Origin: Parvularcula sp.
GTDB taxonomy: Bacteria > Pseudomonadota > Alphaproteobacteria > Caulobacterales > Parvularculaceae
Assembly (NCBI GenBank): GCA_002704915.1
Contig: PAIP01000034.1
Span: 193,827 to 257,826 of the forward strand
Length of the DNA: 64,000 bases
Reading direction: 5' to 3'
The first letter of the stretch is position 1. The number at the start of each line of letters is the position of its first letter. Below, piece after piece: positions 49,886 through 58,480 of this stretch. Position numbers and translations under genes: made by a program. Below the pieces are notes generated by a model. That model ran no database searches. It was not told where the DNA came from and was given only the letters and a program-made list of their open reading frames with translations.

Positions 49886-51238
49886 ATGAAACTCCTCAAA
49901 CTTGCATCGATTTCCCTGATCGCCGGCGTCGCCGCCATCAGTGTGGATATGTCAGCCAAGGCGCAGGTCACGCTGGACCAGGTTCTGAACTCGGTCCGTC
50001 AGGAACGCCGCGAAGTGAGCGCGGAAAACCGCCAGCGTCTCGAGCGCTTCCGCGCCGAGCGCAACCAGCAGCAGGCGCTTCTTAATCAGGTCCGCCAGCA
50101 GGTCGCTGCGGCGGAAGCCGAATCCACCCGCCTCGAAGGCGTGATGGAAGCCAATAAAGAAGTGATCGCCGAGCTCGACCAGGAGCTGGCGTCGAAACAG
50201 GGCGAATTCCAGGAACTCTTCGGCGCCGCGCGCACAGCCGCCGCCGACCTCAACGCCCAGGTCGAGCGCTCGATCATTTCCGCTCAATTCCCCGGCCGCG
50301 GCCAGACTCTCAACGAACTGGCGCGCACGGAAAAACTGCCGACCGAGGAACAGCTTCGCGATCTCTGGGAAATCATGATCCAGCAGATGGCCGAGCAGGG
50401 CAAAGTCGCCACCTTCGACGCGCGCATCGTTCAGGCGAATGGCGAGTCGGCGGAAGCCAATGTCACGCGGATCGGTCCGTTCGTGGCGTTCTCCAACGGC
50501 AAATATCTCACCTATAACAATGGCACGCTCGAGTTTCTCGCCAAGCAGCCTCCGTCGGACATCACCAGCGCCGCGAGCCGCGTCGCCAATGCGACTGGCG
50601 ACGATTTCGTCAAAGGCGCGATCGACCCGTCGCTCGGCACGCTGCTTGACCTTCAGGTCGCCGCGCCGGACCTTCGCCAGCGCATCGATCAGGGCCGTTT
50701 CATCGGTAAGGTGATCATCGCCGCCGCGATCCTCGGCGTGATCCTCGGCATCTACAAGTGGGTGACGCTCACCATGACCGCCGGCGCCGTGCGCTCTCAG
50801 GTCCGCCGCAAGAAGGCGTCGAAAGCCAACCCGCTTGGCCGCGTCATGCTGGCTTACGAGAACACGACCTCCAACGATGTTGAGACCGTGGCGCTCAAGC
50901 TTGACGATGCGATCCTCAAAGAGGTGCCGAAGCTCGAAAGCGGCCTCAACCTCATCAAGGTGCTCGCCGCCGTGGCGCCGCTCCTTGGCCTCCTCGGCAC
51001 GGTTATCGGCATGATCAACACCTTCCAGGCGATCACGCTCTTCGGCACCGGCGACCCGCAGATCATGGCGTCGGGCATCTCCGAGGCGCTCGTCACCACG
51101 GTGCTTGGTCTTGTTGCGGCGATCCCGCTGCTTCTCCTCCACGCTTTTGCTTCTGGCGCCTCCAAGCGCGTGTCGCAGATCCTGGAAGAGCAGGCCGCCG
51201 GCATCATCGCGGAACATGCGGAAAGCGGCCGGGCGTAA
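49886..51238 (+). CDS. TtpC-like MotA/TolQ/ExbB protein with large periplasmic domain
   Basis: 450 residues. The signal/anchor at the N-terminus (LLKLASISLIAGVAAISVDM) is followed by a periplasmic coiled coil (about 28-130) and a globular region to about 270. Then come the ExbB-type membrane part: GKVIIAAAILGVILGIYKWV, the conserved cytosolic loop, and LIKVLAAVAPLLGLLGTVIG with MINTFQAITLFGTGDP and ISEALVTTVLGLVAAIPLLL. In Vibrio the TtpC protein of this build is required for TonB2-dependent transport together with ExbB2/ExbD2. Gene order here matches that system. Confidence 0.92.
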   Translation: MKLLKLASISLIAGVAAISVDMSAKAQVTLDQVLNSVRQERREVSAENRQRLERFRAERNQQQALLNQVRQQVAAAEAESTRLEGVMEANKEVIAELDQELASKQGEFQELFGAARTAAADLNAQVERSIISAQFPGRGQTLNELARTEKLPTEEQLRDLWEIMIQQMAEQGKVATFDARIVQANGESAEANVTRIGPFVAFSNGKYLTYNNGTLEFLAKQPPSDITSAASRVANATGDDFVKGAIDPSLGTLLDLQVAAPDLRQRIDQGRFIGKVIIAAAILGVILGIYKWVTLTMTAGAVRSQVRRKKASKANPLGRVMLAYENTTSNDVETVALKLDDAILKEVPKLESGLNLIKVLAAVAPLLGLLGTVIGMINTFQAITLFGTGDPQIMASGISEALVTTVLGLVAAIPLLLLHAFASGASKRVSQILEEQAAGIIAEHAESGRA

Positions 51239-51284
51239 CGCGCCCGGTCCCTTCAACCCCGGAAAAGGGAAAGGGTCACTACAC

Positions 51285-51815
51285 GTGGAGCTTTTAAACC
51301 CTACGATCGCCTACTCAGCGCTCATGGATTTTCTGGGCGCCGGCGGCAACGTTCTTGTCGCGATCATGGTGGTCACCTTCTTTATGTGGGCGCTGATCAT
51401 CGAGCGTCTCATGTACTGGTCCGGCGCCCATACGGGCGTCGCCAAACGGGCGCAGCGCGCCTGGGCCGCGCGCTCCGACCATAAATCCTGGTATGCGCAC
51501 GCCATTCGCGACCGGTTGATCTCGGAAACCACGCAGGAAGCGTCGCGCTTCAACAATGTGATCCGCGCGCTTGTGGCGGTCACCCCGCTTCTGGGTCTCC
51601 TTGGCACGGTGACCGGCATGGTCGAAGTGTTCGACGTGATGGCGGTGTCCGGTTCATCCAATGCGCGCTTGATGGCGGCGGGCATTTCCAAAGCGACGAT
51701 CCCGACAATGGCGGGTCTTGTCGCCTCACTCTCAGGTCTGATCTTCATTAACGCTTTCGACCGCAGCGTGCAGAAGGCCACGAATCAGATCTCAGACGAT
51801 TTGTTGATCGAGTAG
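51285..51815 (+). CDS. exbB: ExbB proton-channel protein
   Basis: 176 residues from a GTG at 51285 (MELLNPTIAYSAL); the next ATG, at 51324, has no ribosome site. Three helices: NVLVAIMVVTFFMWALIIER, then VIRALVAVTPLLGLLGTVTG and TIPTMAGLVASLSGLIFINA, the standard ExbB/TolQ layout. It follows the TtpC-like gene by 46 bases and precedes exbD by 5 bases. Forms the pentameric stator with ExbD that converts proton flow to TonB motion. Confidence 0.93.
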   Translation: MELLNPTIAYSALMDFLGAGGNVLVAIMVVTFFMWALIIERLMYWSGAHTGVAKRAQRAWAARSDHKSWYAHAIRDRLISETTQEASRFNNVIRALVAVTPLLGLLGTVTGMVEVFDVMAVSGSSNARLMAAGISKATIPTMAGLVASLSGLIFINAFDRSVQKATNQISDDLLIE

Positions 51816-51820
51816 CGCTC

Positions 51821-52243
51821 ATGAGAAAAAAAGCACAACATGCAAGCGACGCGGCAGACGTCAACATTACGCCGCTGCTCGACATCGTCTTCATCCTGCT
51901 GATCTTCTTTATCGTGACGGCGACCTTCCTTCGCGAGAAGGGCATCGACGTGAACACGCCGGAAGACAGCGAAGACCAGCCGGATACAGTGCCGCCGCCA
52001 GCGCTTCTGCTGGCCGTGCAGGAAGACGGCTTCGTGCGCGTCAACAATGTGCGCGTCATCGACCCCGGTTCAGTGAAGCCGGTGGTGCAGGAATTCATCG
52101 CGCGCGAACCCCAGGGCGTGATCCTCGTCAGCGCCGCGCCGGAATCGGAATCCGGCGTTGCGGTTGAGGTCATGGACCAGGCCCAGGATGGCTGCAGCGG
52201 CACATGCCCTGTGTCCCTCGCGTTGCAGAAAGAAGTTCAATAG
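51821..52243 (+). CDS. exbD: ExbD proton-channel protein (first copy)
   Basis: 140 residues. Single N-terminal helix DVNITPLLDIVFILLIFFIV with the proton-carrying Asp in PLLDIVF, followed by a periplasmic domain (LLLAVQEDGFVRVNN, VILVSAAPESESGVAVEVMD). The C-terminus has an unusual extension with two Cys (DGCSGTCPVSL), which could form a disulfide in the periplasm. It begins 5 bases after exbB. Confidence 0.94.
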   Translation: MRKKAQHASDAADVNITPLLDIVFILLIFFIVTATFLREKGIDVNTPEDSEDQPDTVPPPALLLAVQEDGFVRVNNVRVIDPGSVKPVVQEFIAREPQGVILVSAAPESESGVAVEVMDQAQDGCSGTCPVSLALQKEVQ

Positions 52244-52294
52244 CCCTTAGCGCCCCTCGCGCGACAGGCGTTTAGTTCGTAGGCGGATTGAATT

Positions 52295-52702
52295 ATGGCG
52301 AGACGTAATATCAGATCGGCGGCCGAGGAAGAAGAAGACGTCAATGTGACGCCGCTTCTCGACATCGTCTTCATCATGCTGATCTTCTTCATCGTGACGT
52401 CGACATTCGTGAAAGAACCCGGCATCGAGGTCGACCGGCCGGAGGCGGTGTCCGCGACAGATCGCAAGCTCGCCGCCATTATTGTGGCGATCTCGGCCAA
52501 TGACGAGATCTGGATCAACAAGGAACGTGTCGAGCTCGAGGAAGTGCGCGCCGTTGTCGAACAGTTGCGTCGTGAAAATCCCCGGGGCACGGCGGTCGTC
52601 CAGGCCGACGCGGAATCGAAAACCCGGCTTCTCGTGGAAGTCGTGACCCAAATCCGGTCCACCGGCGTTGCGGATGTCGCAGTGTCCACGGAAGACGTTT
52701 AA
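52295..52702 (+). CDS. exbD: ExbD proton-channel protein (second copy)
   Basis: 135 residues. Helix EDVNVTPLLDIVFIMLIFFI with the conserved Asp, then an ExbD periplasmic domain (DRKLAAIIVAISANDEIWIN, AVVQADAESKTRLLVEVVTQ). Two different ExbD proteins beside one ExbB is common in TonB2-type operons and suggests a heteromeric ExbD dimer. TonB follows 12 bases downstream. Confidence 0.94.
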   Translation: MARRNIRSAAEEEEDVNVTPLLDIVFIMLIFFIVTSTFVKEPGIEVDRPEAVSATDRKLAAIIVAISANDEIWINKERVELEEVRAVVEQLRRENPRGTAVVQADAESKTRLLVEVVTQIRSTGVADVAVSTEDV

Positions 52703-52714
52703 GGAGAACAGCAG

Positions 52715-53314
52715 ATGGGCTCTCTCATTCGCTTGATCATCGGCGTGCCGGGCGCGATTATCGTGACCGGCGGGCTGTTTCTCTTCATGGCTGCGATGAT
52801 CCGTCAGGAAACGCGCCTCAATGAGGAAGAATCGGCGATCAACATCAATATCACGGCGCAGATTGAGGATACGGATATCGCGAACGCCAATCGCGACATC
52901 AAGCGGCCGACGCTCGATGCCCCGCCGCCGCCGCCGCCGGCGGTGAACGACCCGTCCAACCGTCCGGCGATGGACGGCGTTCGGGCTCAGATCCCGGAAA
53001 TCAACGCCAATCTTAATATCGGCTCGGGCTTCAATCCGGACCGCGACGCGCAGCCGCTGGTGCGGATTCCGCCGCAATATCCGGAACGCTGCATGAGCCG
53101 GGCGGGCGCGCAGGAATCGGTGCTGTTGCAGTTCGACGTGACGCCGGACGGCCAGACCACCAATATTGAAGTGGTTGACAGCACGAATAGCTGCCTCAAC
53201 CGCGCCGCGATGCGTTCCGTCGAGCGCTGGAAATATCAGCCGAAGATCGTCGACAACCAGGCCGAATGGCGCCGCGGCGTGCAGACGGTCGTCACCTTCG
53301 TGCTGGAAGGGTAA
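52715..53314 (+). CDS. TonB-family energy transducer (TonB2-like)
   Basis: 199 residues. N-terminal membrane helix (LIIGVPGAIIVTGGLFLFMA), a short Pro-rich linker (DAPPPPPPAV) and a C-terminal TonB domain: RIPPQYPERCMSRAGAQESV (the YP motif), LLQFDVTPDGQTTNIEVVDS, MRSVERWKYQPKI and VQTVVTFVLEG. The linker is far shorter than that of E. coli TonB, as in TonB2 proteins, which rely on extra periplasmic partners. Likely energises the TonB receptor at 35.7 kb among others. Confidence 0.93.
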   Translation: MGSLIRLIIGVPGAIIVTGGLFLFMAAMIRQETRLNEEESAININITAQIEDTDIANANRDIKRPTLDAPPPPPPAVNDPSNRPAMDGVRAQIPEINANLNIGSGFNPDRDAQPLVRIPPQYPERCMSRAGAQESVLLQFDVTPDGQTTNIEVVDSTNSCLNRAAMRSVERWKYQPKIVDNQAEWRRGVQTVVTFVLEG

Positions 53315-53398
53315 GCGGCGAACGCCGCGTCGCGCCCCGCGAATAGCGCTCCCTGCGTTTTCGCGGCGCTGCGAAGAAACAGAGGTCGAGACCGCAGG

Positions 53399-55015
53399 AT
53401 GAAAAACATGCGTGGGAACTATCGTAAGCTTTGTTTGACGGCCGCCGCCTCCGCCCTTGCCGCGGTGATGACGGCGGCGGCGCCGACCGCAGCGCTGGCG
53501 CAGCCGGCGCAGTGCGGCGACGACGAAGGCGGGCCGTCAAAAACCCTGTCGCCGCGGATCGGCCAGGAAATTCAAGGCCTCTACGAATTAATGCAGAACG
53601 ATCAGTATAATGAGGCCCTGGCGGGCTTCAACAATCTGATCGGCAGCCGCGGCGACTCGATGAGCGCCTATGAAAAATCGACGGTCTATGAGCTTCGCGC
53701 CAACGTCAAAATCAACCTGGAAGATTTCAACGGCGCCTTGCGCGATCTTCAGACGGCGCTCAGCACCAATGGCCTGCCGCCGGCGCGCAACAATCAGTTG
53801 CGCTATTATATCGCCCAGCTTCAATTCCAGAATGAGCAATATCAGACCGCGATCACGGGTCTGAACCAGTGGATCCAGCTTGCGCGCACTTGCGGCGTGG
53901 CGGTCGATCCCAACGCCTATTACCTGCTCGCCGCCGCCTACACCCAGATCTCGCCGCCGAATTACCGGCAGGCGGTGGGCCCGGCGGAGCAAGCGGTCGC
54001 CGGCATCGATGAGCCGCGCAAGGGTTATTACGATCTCCTGAACCTCATCTATTCGGAGCTTGGCAATAATCAGAAGCGCACGCCGCTGCTTGAGCGCATG
54101 GTCAATTACTGGCCGGAGAACAAGAGCTATTGGACGCAGCTTTCCGGCGCCTATTCGACCATGGGTCAGGACCGCGATGCGTTTTCCGTTCTCGAAGTCG
54201 CCTATCGGGCGGGCCTGATTGAAACCGAGAACGAAATTATCACGCTCGTTCAGTATTATTCCTTCTTCGAAAACCCCTATCGCGGCGCGAAGCTGCTTGA
54301 GCGGGAGATGAACGCCGGCAATGTGGAGCGCGATCAGGACAATTTGATCCTGCTTTCCCAGCTCTGGAGCCAGGCGCGCGAGCACAAGAAATCGATTCCC
54401 ATCCTCAGCGAGGCGGCGCGGAATTCGTCCAAGGGCGAACTTTCCTATCGTCTCGGCATGGTGTTGCTCGCGGACGAACAATATGCGGCGTCCGCGCGTG
54501 CGCTCGAGGCCGCGTTGAACAAAGGCGGCATGGACCGCAAGGACACGGGCGACGCATGGCTGCTTCTCGGCACCGCGCGTTTCAGCCAGGCCGGCCCCAG
54601 CGATACGGAAATCTGGGCGAGCGCCCGTCAGGCTTTCGTGCGGGCGCAGGCTTATGACAATGCCCGCCGCCGCGCGAGCGACTGGATCACCTATATCGAC
54701 GCGGTGGTCGACACCTACTGGACGCAATTGCGGCAGGAATACAGAGCCAATGTGGCCGCCTGTGAGGACGATTTCGCCCGCTTCGAACGCGATGCGCGCA
54801 TTCGCGAACTGCAAAACCGCGCTCCGGACCCGGAAGAGCTGGAGCGCCAGGCGGAGCGCCGCGCAGAATGCGAAGCGTTGATTGCACGCGGAGAGCCGAG
54901 CCGGTCGAACCCGCCGGGCCGCGGCGGCTCCAATACGGAATCAGCGCCGGCCGAACCGGAAGCGCCCGCCGAGCCGGAAGCGCCGGAAGCCGAAGACACG
55001 TCGACCAACGAATAG
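53399..55015 (+). CDS. Periplasmic TPR-repeat protein of the TonB2 operon
   Basis: 538 residues. Signal peptide ends near ALAQ. From about 45 to 450 it is a solenoid of TPR-like pairs (LYELMQNDQYNEALAGFNNL; LDFNGALRDLQTAL-type pairs; YRLGMVLLADEQYAASARAL, EAALNKGG). An Arg/Glu-rich segment follows and the C-terminus is low-complexity Pro/Glu/Ala (about 500-538). TPR proteins close TonB2-type operons in Vibrio and relatives and assist the TonB complex. A strong terminator follows at 55041-55070, marking the operon end. Confidence 0.9.
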   Translation: MKNMRGNYRKLCLTAAASALAAVMTAAAPTAALAQPAQCGDDEGGPSKTLSPRIGQEIQGLYELMQNDQYNEALAGFNNLIGSRGDSMSAYEKSTVYELRANVKINLEDFNGALRDLQTALSTNGLPPARNNQLRYYIAQLQFQNEQYQTAITGLNQWIQLARTCGVAVDPNAYYLLAAAYTQISPPNYRQAVGPAEQAVAGIDEPRKGYYDLLNLIYSELGNNQKRTPLLERMVNYWPENKSYWTQLSGAYSTMGQDRDAFSVLEVAYRAGLIETENEIITLVQYYSFFENPYRGAKLLEREMNAGNVERDQDNLILLSQLWSQAREHKKSIPILSEAARNSSKGELSYRLGMVLLADEQYAASARALEAALNKGGMDRKDTGDAWLLLGTARFSQAGPSDTEIWASARQAFVRAQAYDNARRRASDWITYIDAVVDTYWTQLRQEYRANVAACEDDFARFERDARIRELQNRAPDPEELERQAERRAECEALIARGEPSRSNPPGRGGSNTESAPAEPEAPAEPEAPEAEDTSTNE

Positions 55016-55040
55016 GCCGGATGAAACAATCCGGATGCTA

Positions 55041-55070
55041 AAAAAGGCGCTCTTTCAGGAGCGCCTTTTT
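55041..55070 (+). terminator. Rho-independent terminator of the TonB2-type operon
   Basis: Perfect 12-bp stem AAAAAGGCGCTC/GAGCGCCTTTTT with a 6-base loop, 25 bases after the TPR stop. The A-run on the left makes it bidirectional, so it may also serve the leftward lipoprotein gene ending at 55133. Confidence 0.88.
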
Positions 55071-55132
55071 CATGCTCTTTTCCCAATCGCATTTTTCAGG
55101 CGCGCCGCGCAGGCCGCGCCGTTCAGCTTTCG

Positions 55133-55474
55133 TTAATATTCGTTGCGCTCGCCGAGAATGCGCCCGCCGTCTTTGGCTTCTGGAGACTGGGTGGAGCATT
55201 CGAGATAGCCCTGACGCCAGCCCGCGCGATAGGCCTCGTCATTTTTAAAGGCGTAGGCGTCGCGCTCCTGCTTGGTGGAGAAACTCTTGTCTTCCTCCGT
55301 CGCCGTGGTGCAGCCGTCGCCATAGCCCGCCGCATAGCCGGGCGCCTCGCGCAGGGCCGCCATATCCGCCGAGGAGGCGCAGGACGCAGCGCCGAGCCCG
55401 GCCAGCGCGAGAACAGTCGCTTTGCCGCCGGCTTTGAAAAAAGGGCGGAACATCAAGATATTGGGACAAGTCAC
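55133..55474 (-). CDS. Small lipoprotein-like protein of unknown function
   Basis: 113 residues from a GTG at 55474, or 106 from an ATG at 55453 (MFRPFFKAGG), which gives a tidier signal sequence. The hydrophobic stretch TVLALAGLGAASC ends in a Cys with a loose lipobox. The mature part has GYAAGYGDGCTTATEEDKSF and FKNDEAYRAGWRQGYLECST; the repeated G-Y-x-x-G-x-x-x-C / G-W-x-x-G-Y-x-x-C pattern suggests one disulfide. I do not know the family. Confidence 0.65.
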   Translation of the reverse strand: MTCPNILMFRPFFKAGGKATVLALAGLGAASCASSADMAALREAPGYAAGYGDGCTTATEEDKSFSTKQERDAYAFKNDEAYRAGWRQGYLECSTQSPEAKDGGRILGERNEY

Positions 55475-55622
55475 AGGGATTTTGTTTCCTTCCGGCTTCA
55501 GGGCTGGACCTTAGCATCCTGAACCGGCGAGGTCTTCGAAAACCGCCGATAAATGTGCAATCACCCGTTAACGGTGTTCCGGTTACAACGGTTTTCGCAC
55601 GAGAAAGGCGAAACCCGCATCC

Positions 55623-56843
55623 ATGACCGACTTTGACGCCGCCGATGAGACCAGCGCCGGCGCCCGGCCAACCCCGGACGCGGGCGCGATGCTGACCCCG
55701 TTGTCGCCGTCCGGCCCCAGCGTGCGCGCGCTGATGGTCCGCAAACTCACGGATATCGTGGTGCTGCCCAATGGGCGGATTTCATCCAACGAACGCTCGC
55801 TGGTTGCGGATATTCTGCTGCATGTGCTCGACAAGGTGGAGGAGCCGATCCGGGCGGAGGTCGCCGAGCGCGTGGCGCGGGTGTCGGAATGTCCGCCGGC
55901 GCTTGTGCGCATGCTGCTCCTCGACGAACCGACGGTCGCCGAGAAAATCATCGCCAAAGCGGAAACCCTGCCCGAAGCGCTCCTGATCGAGGCGGCGCGC
56001 GAGGGGACCATGGCGCACCGGATGATGATTGCGCGCCGCATCGATCTTACGACCTCGGTCGCCGACGCCTGCCTCGCCAATGACGAGATCGATGTCTGCA
56101 AGCTTGTGCTGAAGCGTGAGGAGTGTCTTCTCTCGCCCAACGCCGTGAACAAGATCGTGGCGCTCAGCGCGACGAACAAGGAGGTGCAGGCGCTGCTCCT
56201 GCGCCGCCGCGAGCTCGAACCCGCACATGGCTTCATTATGTTCTGGTGGGTCGACGGGGAGCGCCGCCGCCGCATTCTCACACGCTTCGCCCTCGATCGC
56301 GGGGTCGTTCAGGATGCGCTCGCCGATCTTTATCCGAAGGTGTTTCGCGGCGGCGATCCCGATACGGTCGTCAAGGATATTCTCCTCCTTTCCGAACGCC
56401 GCCATCGTCCGCGCGGCGTCAATGGCGAGCCCGTCTCCATGGAGGTCGTGCGCAAGACCCTGGCGGCGGCCTGCAAATATCCCGCACAGGAAATCATCGA
56501 TGCGGTCTCAATGATCGGCGGCATCAGCCGCGATCTCGCGGGCCGCATTCTGCGCGATGGCGGCGGCGAACCTTTCGCCGTCTTGTGCAAGAGCCTTGGC
56601 GTGCCGCGCGACGATTTTTACGCCTTCTTAAGGGATGCGGCCGAAGGGCCGGAGGCGGAGGCGCGGGCGGAACAATTGCTTGCGGTGTTCGACACCATGG
56701 CGCGCGATTTTGCGCGCGCGGTCCTGCGTTACTGGGACTGGGACACCAATCCCCGCATTGCGCATATCACCCGTTTGATGTCGCTCTTGCAGAGCGATCT
56801 CAACATCGCCGAGCTCAGCGAGCTGTCCGCGACATTCGGTTAA
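55623..56843 (+). CDS. DUF2336 helical-repeat protein
   Basis: 406 residues, cytosolic by appearance. The N-terminal 40 residues are disordered. DUF2336 begins near SNERSLVADILLHVLDKVEE with PIRAEVAERVARVSECPPAL, followed by repeated helical hairpins (LLLDEPTVAEKIIAKAETLP; EAREGTMAHRMMIARRIDL-type; LALDRG...). It resembles a HEAT-like solenoid. The family is almost confined to alphaproteobacteria and has no settled function. It may act as a scaffold. Monocistronic as far as can be seen. Confidence 0.88.
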   Translation: MTDFDAADETSAGARPTPDAGAMLTPLSPSGPSVRALMVRKLTDIVVLPNGRISSNERSLVADILLHVLDKVEEPIRAEVAERVARVSECPPALVRMLLLDEPTVAEKIIAKAETLPEALLIEAAREGTMAHRMMIARRIDLTTSVADACLANDEIDVCKLVLKREECLLSPNAVNKIVALSATNKEVQALLLRRRELEPAHGFIMFWWVDGERRRRILTRFALDRGVVQDALADLYPKVFRGGDPDTVVKDILLLSERRHRPRGVNGEPVSMEVVRKTLAAACKYPAQEIIDAVSMIGGISRDLAGRILRDGGGEPFAVLCKSLGVPRDDFYAFLRDAAEGPEAEARAEQLLAVFDTMARDFARAVLRYWDWDTNPRIAHITRLMSLLQSDLNIAELSELSATFG

Positions 56844-56903
56844 AACAGGCGTTCCGGTTTTAAGACCGCGCATGAGGGTGCGGAGCGGAAAACGACGTTT
56901 CTC

Positions 56904-56918
56904 TTAAGTCTCGTTTAA
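56904..56918 (+). promoter_or_regulatory. CtrA-type box TTAA-N7-TTAA
   Basis: An exact TTAA-GTCTCGT-TTAA in the gap between the DUF2336 gene and the ParA gene (start 57115). CtrA is the alphaproteobacterial cell-cycle regulator. The distance of about 200 bases to the start codon is long but possible. Confidence 0.45.
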
Positions 56919-57114
56919 GGCCTTTACCATATAACCCTCTTGCTGGCGGCGGCCTTGCGTATCTAGGTTGCTGCCGGCTTTCCTATCGGCTTCATGCTGA
57001 ACGCTCCCCGCACAATTTGAAGAAAATTATCCTCGCTGTTCACGCGCGGCGTTAACGCGCTTCAGGCATGCTCCACCTTGCGTCGAAATGTTCGTGACAG
57101 GTGGAGGGCGCGGT

Positions 57115-57819
57115 TTGTCTTCAATGCGTGTAATCGTCTTCGCATCGCAAAAGGGCGGGTCCGGCAAGACTACCTTGTCCGGTCATATTGCGGTGGAAGC
57201 AGAGCGTCAGGGCGCGGGACCCGTTGCGTTGATCGATACCGATCCGCAGGGCTCGCTGGCGAAATGGTGGAATGTGCGGAAAGATCCGTCGCCCGCCTTT
57301 ATCCAGTCCGTTTTTTCAAATCTCTTTTACGATCTCGACAGCGCCCGCGAGGAGGGGTTCAAGCTTGTCGTCATCGATACGCCTCCCGCGGTGACCCGCG
57401 CCATTTCCGAAGTCGTCAGTTTCGCCGACATTGTCGTGGCGCCGACGCGGCCGAGCCCCCATGACCTTCGCGCCGTCGGCCCCACGGTCGACATCGCCGA
57501 AGCGCGCGGCAAGCCGCTGATCTTCGTTATTAACGGCGCGACCCAGCGCGCGCGCATCACGTCCGAAGCCGCCGTCGCCCTGTCACAGCACGGCACCGTG
57601 GCGCCCGTCACCATTCACCATCGCGTCGATTTCGCCGCCTCCATGATCGACGGGCGCACGGTGATGGAAATCGACCCCTTCTGTCAGTCGTCGCAGGAAA
57701 TCTCGTCCCTGTGGTCTTACCTCCATGAGCGCCTTCAGCGCGCCGATGGCGGTTACCGCCAGGACGACCACGGATCGGCCCCGAGCAACCGCGTCTTTGG
57801 GCGCAGGGCGGCGCAATGA
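57115..57819 (+). CDS. Orphan ParA-family ATPase
   Basis: 234 residues from a TTG at 57115, chosen because GGAGGG stands 6 bases upstream; ATGs at 57088 and 57124 (MRVIVFASQ) are alternatives. Deviant Walker A SQKGGSGKTTLSGHIA, Walker A' LIDTDPQGSLAKWW, Walker B VVIDTPPAV. It has no N-terminal HTH, as in small chromosomal ParA/MipZ-like proteins that position cargo. It overlaps the next gene by 4 bases, and that gene encodes a probable DNA-binding partner. The usual parB neighbours (gidB, parS) are absent, so this is not the chromosomal parAB locus. Confidence 0.88.
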   Translation: MSSMRVIVFASQKGGSGKTTLSGHIAVEAERQGAGPVALIDTDPQGSLAKWWNVRKDPSPAFIQSVFSNLFYDLDSAREEGFKLVVIDTPPAVTRAISEVVSFADIVVAPTRPSPHDLRAVGPTVDIAEARGKPLIFVINGATQRARITSEAAVALSQHGTVAPVTIHHRVDFAASMIDGRTVMEIDPFCQSSQEISSLWSYLHERLQRADGGYRQDDHGSAPSNRVFGRRAAQ

Positions 57820-58466
57820 ACGCATACGCGCCCAACAACTCCTCCGGCGGCGGCGGTGGTTTCGCCTCCCTCACATCGAGCCTTCTGGCGCGCAAGGGCG
57901 AAGCCTTGCCTGCGGTCGACGCGGTCGCCCATGAAGGCGTCGACATCGACATGCGTCCCATGCGGCCGGCCAATGCGCCGGGCGGCCCCGCCAATGTGAG
58001 CGAGGAGGCGATCAACCGGATGTATCCCTCCGCTGACCGCGAGCGCGAGCGGGAACAGGCGCGGATGACCGCCGAGGCCCATGGCAATGTGGAGGTGTTG
58101 CGGCCGGGCGCGCCGCGCCGGCGTCCTGCCCATGACGAGGCGCCGAAAACATGGACGCTTCCACCTCAGCAGGACCGGCATCAAGACCGGCCGCAGCGCC
58201 AGCGCCGCCTGCGCGGACCTTCCCCGGAAGCGCCTACGGGCATTCTCGCCCGCAAGGCGATTGTCACCCTGAAAATGCCGGCGCGCGATCTCGTCCGCCT
58301 GCGCCTCGCCGCGCGCGATCTCGAGATGTCGTGCCAGGCGATCATTCTCGACGCGCTCGAATGCTATCTCGACGCCAATGACGTGCCTTCCGCGGAGGAC
58401 GACGACGCCATCATGCGCGAGGTCGAGCGCCTCGTCAGCAAGGCCAAGGCGAAACGGGGCGCGTAA
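57816..58466 (+). CDS. ParA-coupled protein with ribbon-helix-helix-like C-terminus
   Basis: 216 residues. N-terminal 140 residues are low-complexity (Gly-, Pro-, Arg- and Gln-rich; probably disordered, with FASLTSSLLARKGEALP near 15-31 as a possible ParA-contact helix). The C-terminal part ARKAIVTLKMPARDLVRLRL, AARDLEMSCQAIILDALECY (residues about 148-190) has the strand-helix-helix spacing of RHH DNA-binding domains. Coupled by ATGA to the ParA gene. The pair recalls plasmid ParA-ParG/RHH partition modules, here chromosomal. The RHH call is by pattern only. Confidence 0.7.
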   Translation: MNAYAPNNSSGGGGGFASLTSSLLARKGEALPAVDAVAHEGVDIDMRPMRPANAPGGPANVSEEAINRMYPSADREREREQARMTAEAHGNVEVLRPGAPRRRPAHDEAPKTWTLPPQQDRHQDRPQRQRRLRGPSPEAPTGILARKAIVTLKMPARDLVRLRLAARDLEMSCQAIILDALECYLDANDVPSAEDDDAIMREVERLVSKAKAKRGA

Positions 58467-58480
58467 CGGATAGCTGCGTT

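Noticed and set aside
49952-51256. 434-codon frame opposite the TtpC-like gene
   Set aside because: Shadow of the TtpC-like coding sequence; composition typical of antisense frames.
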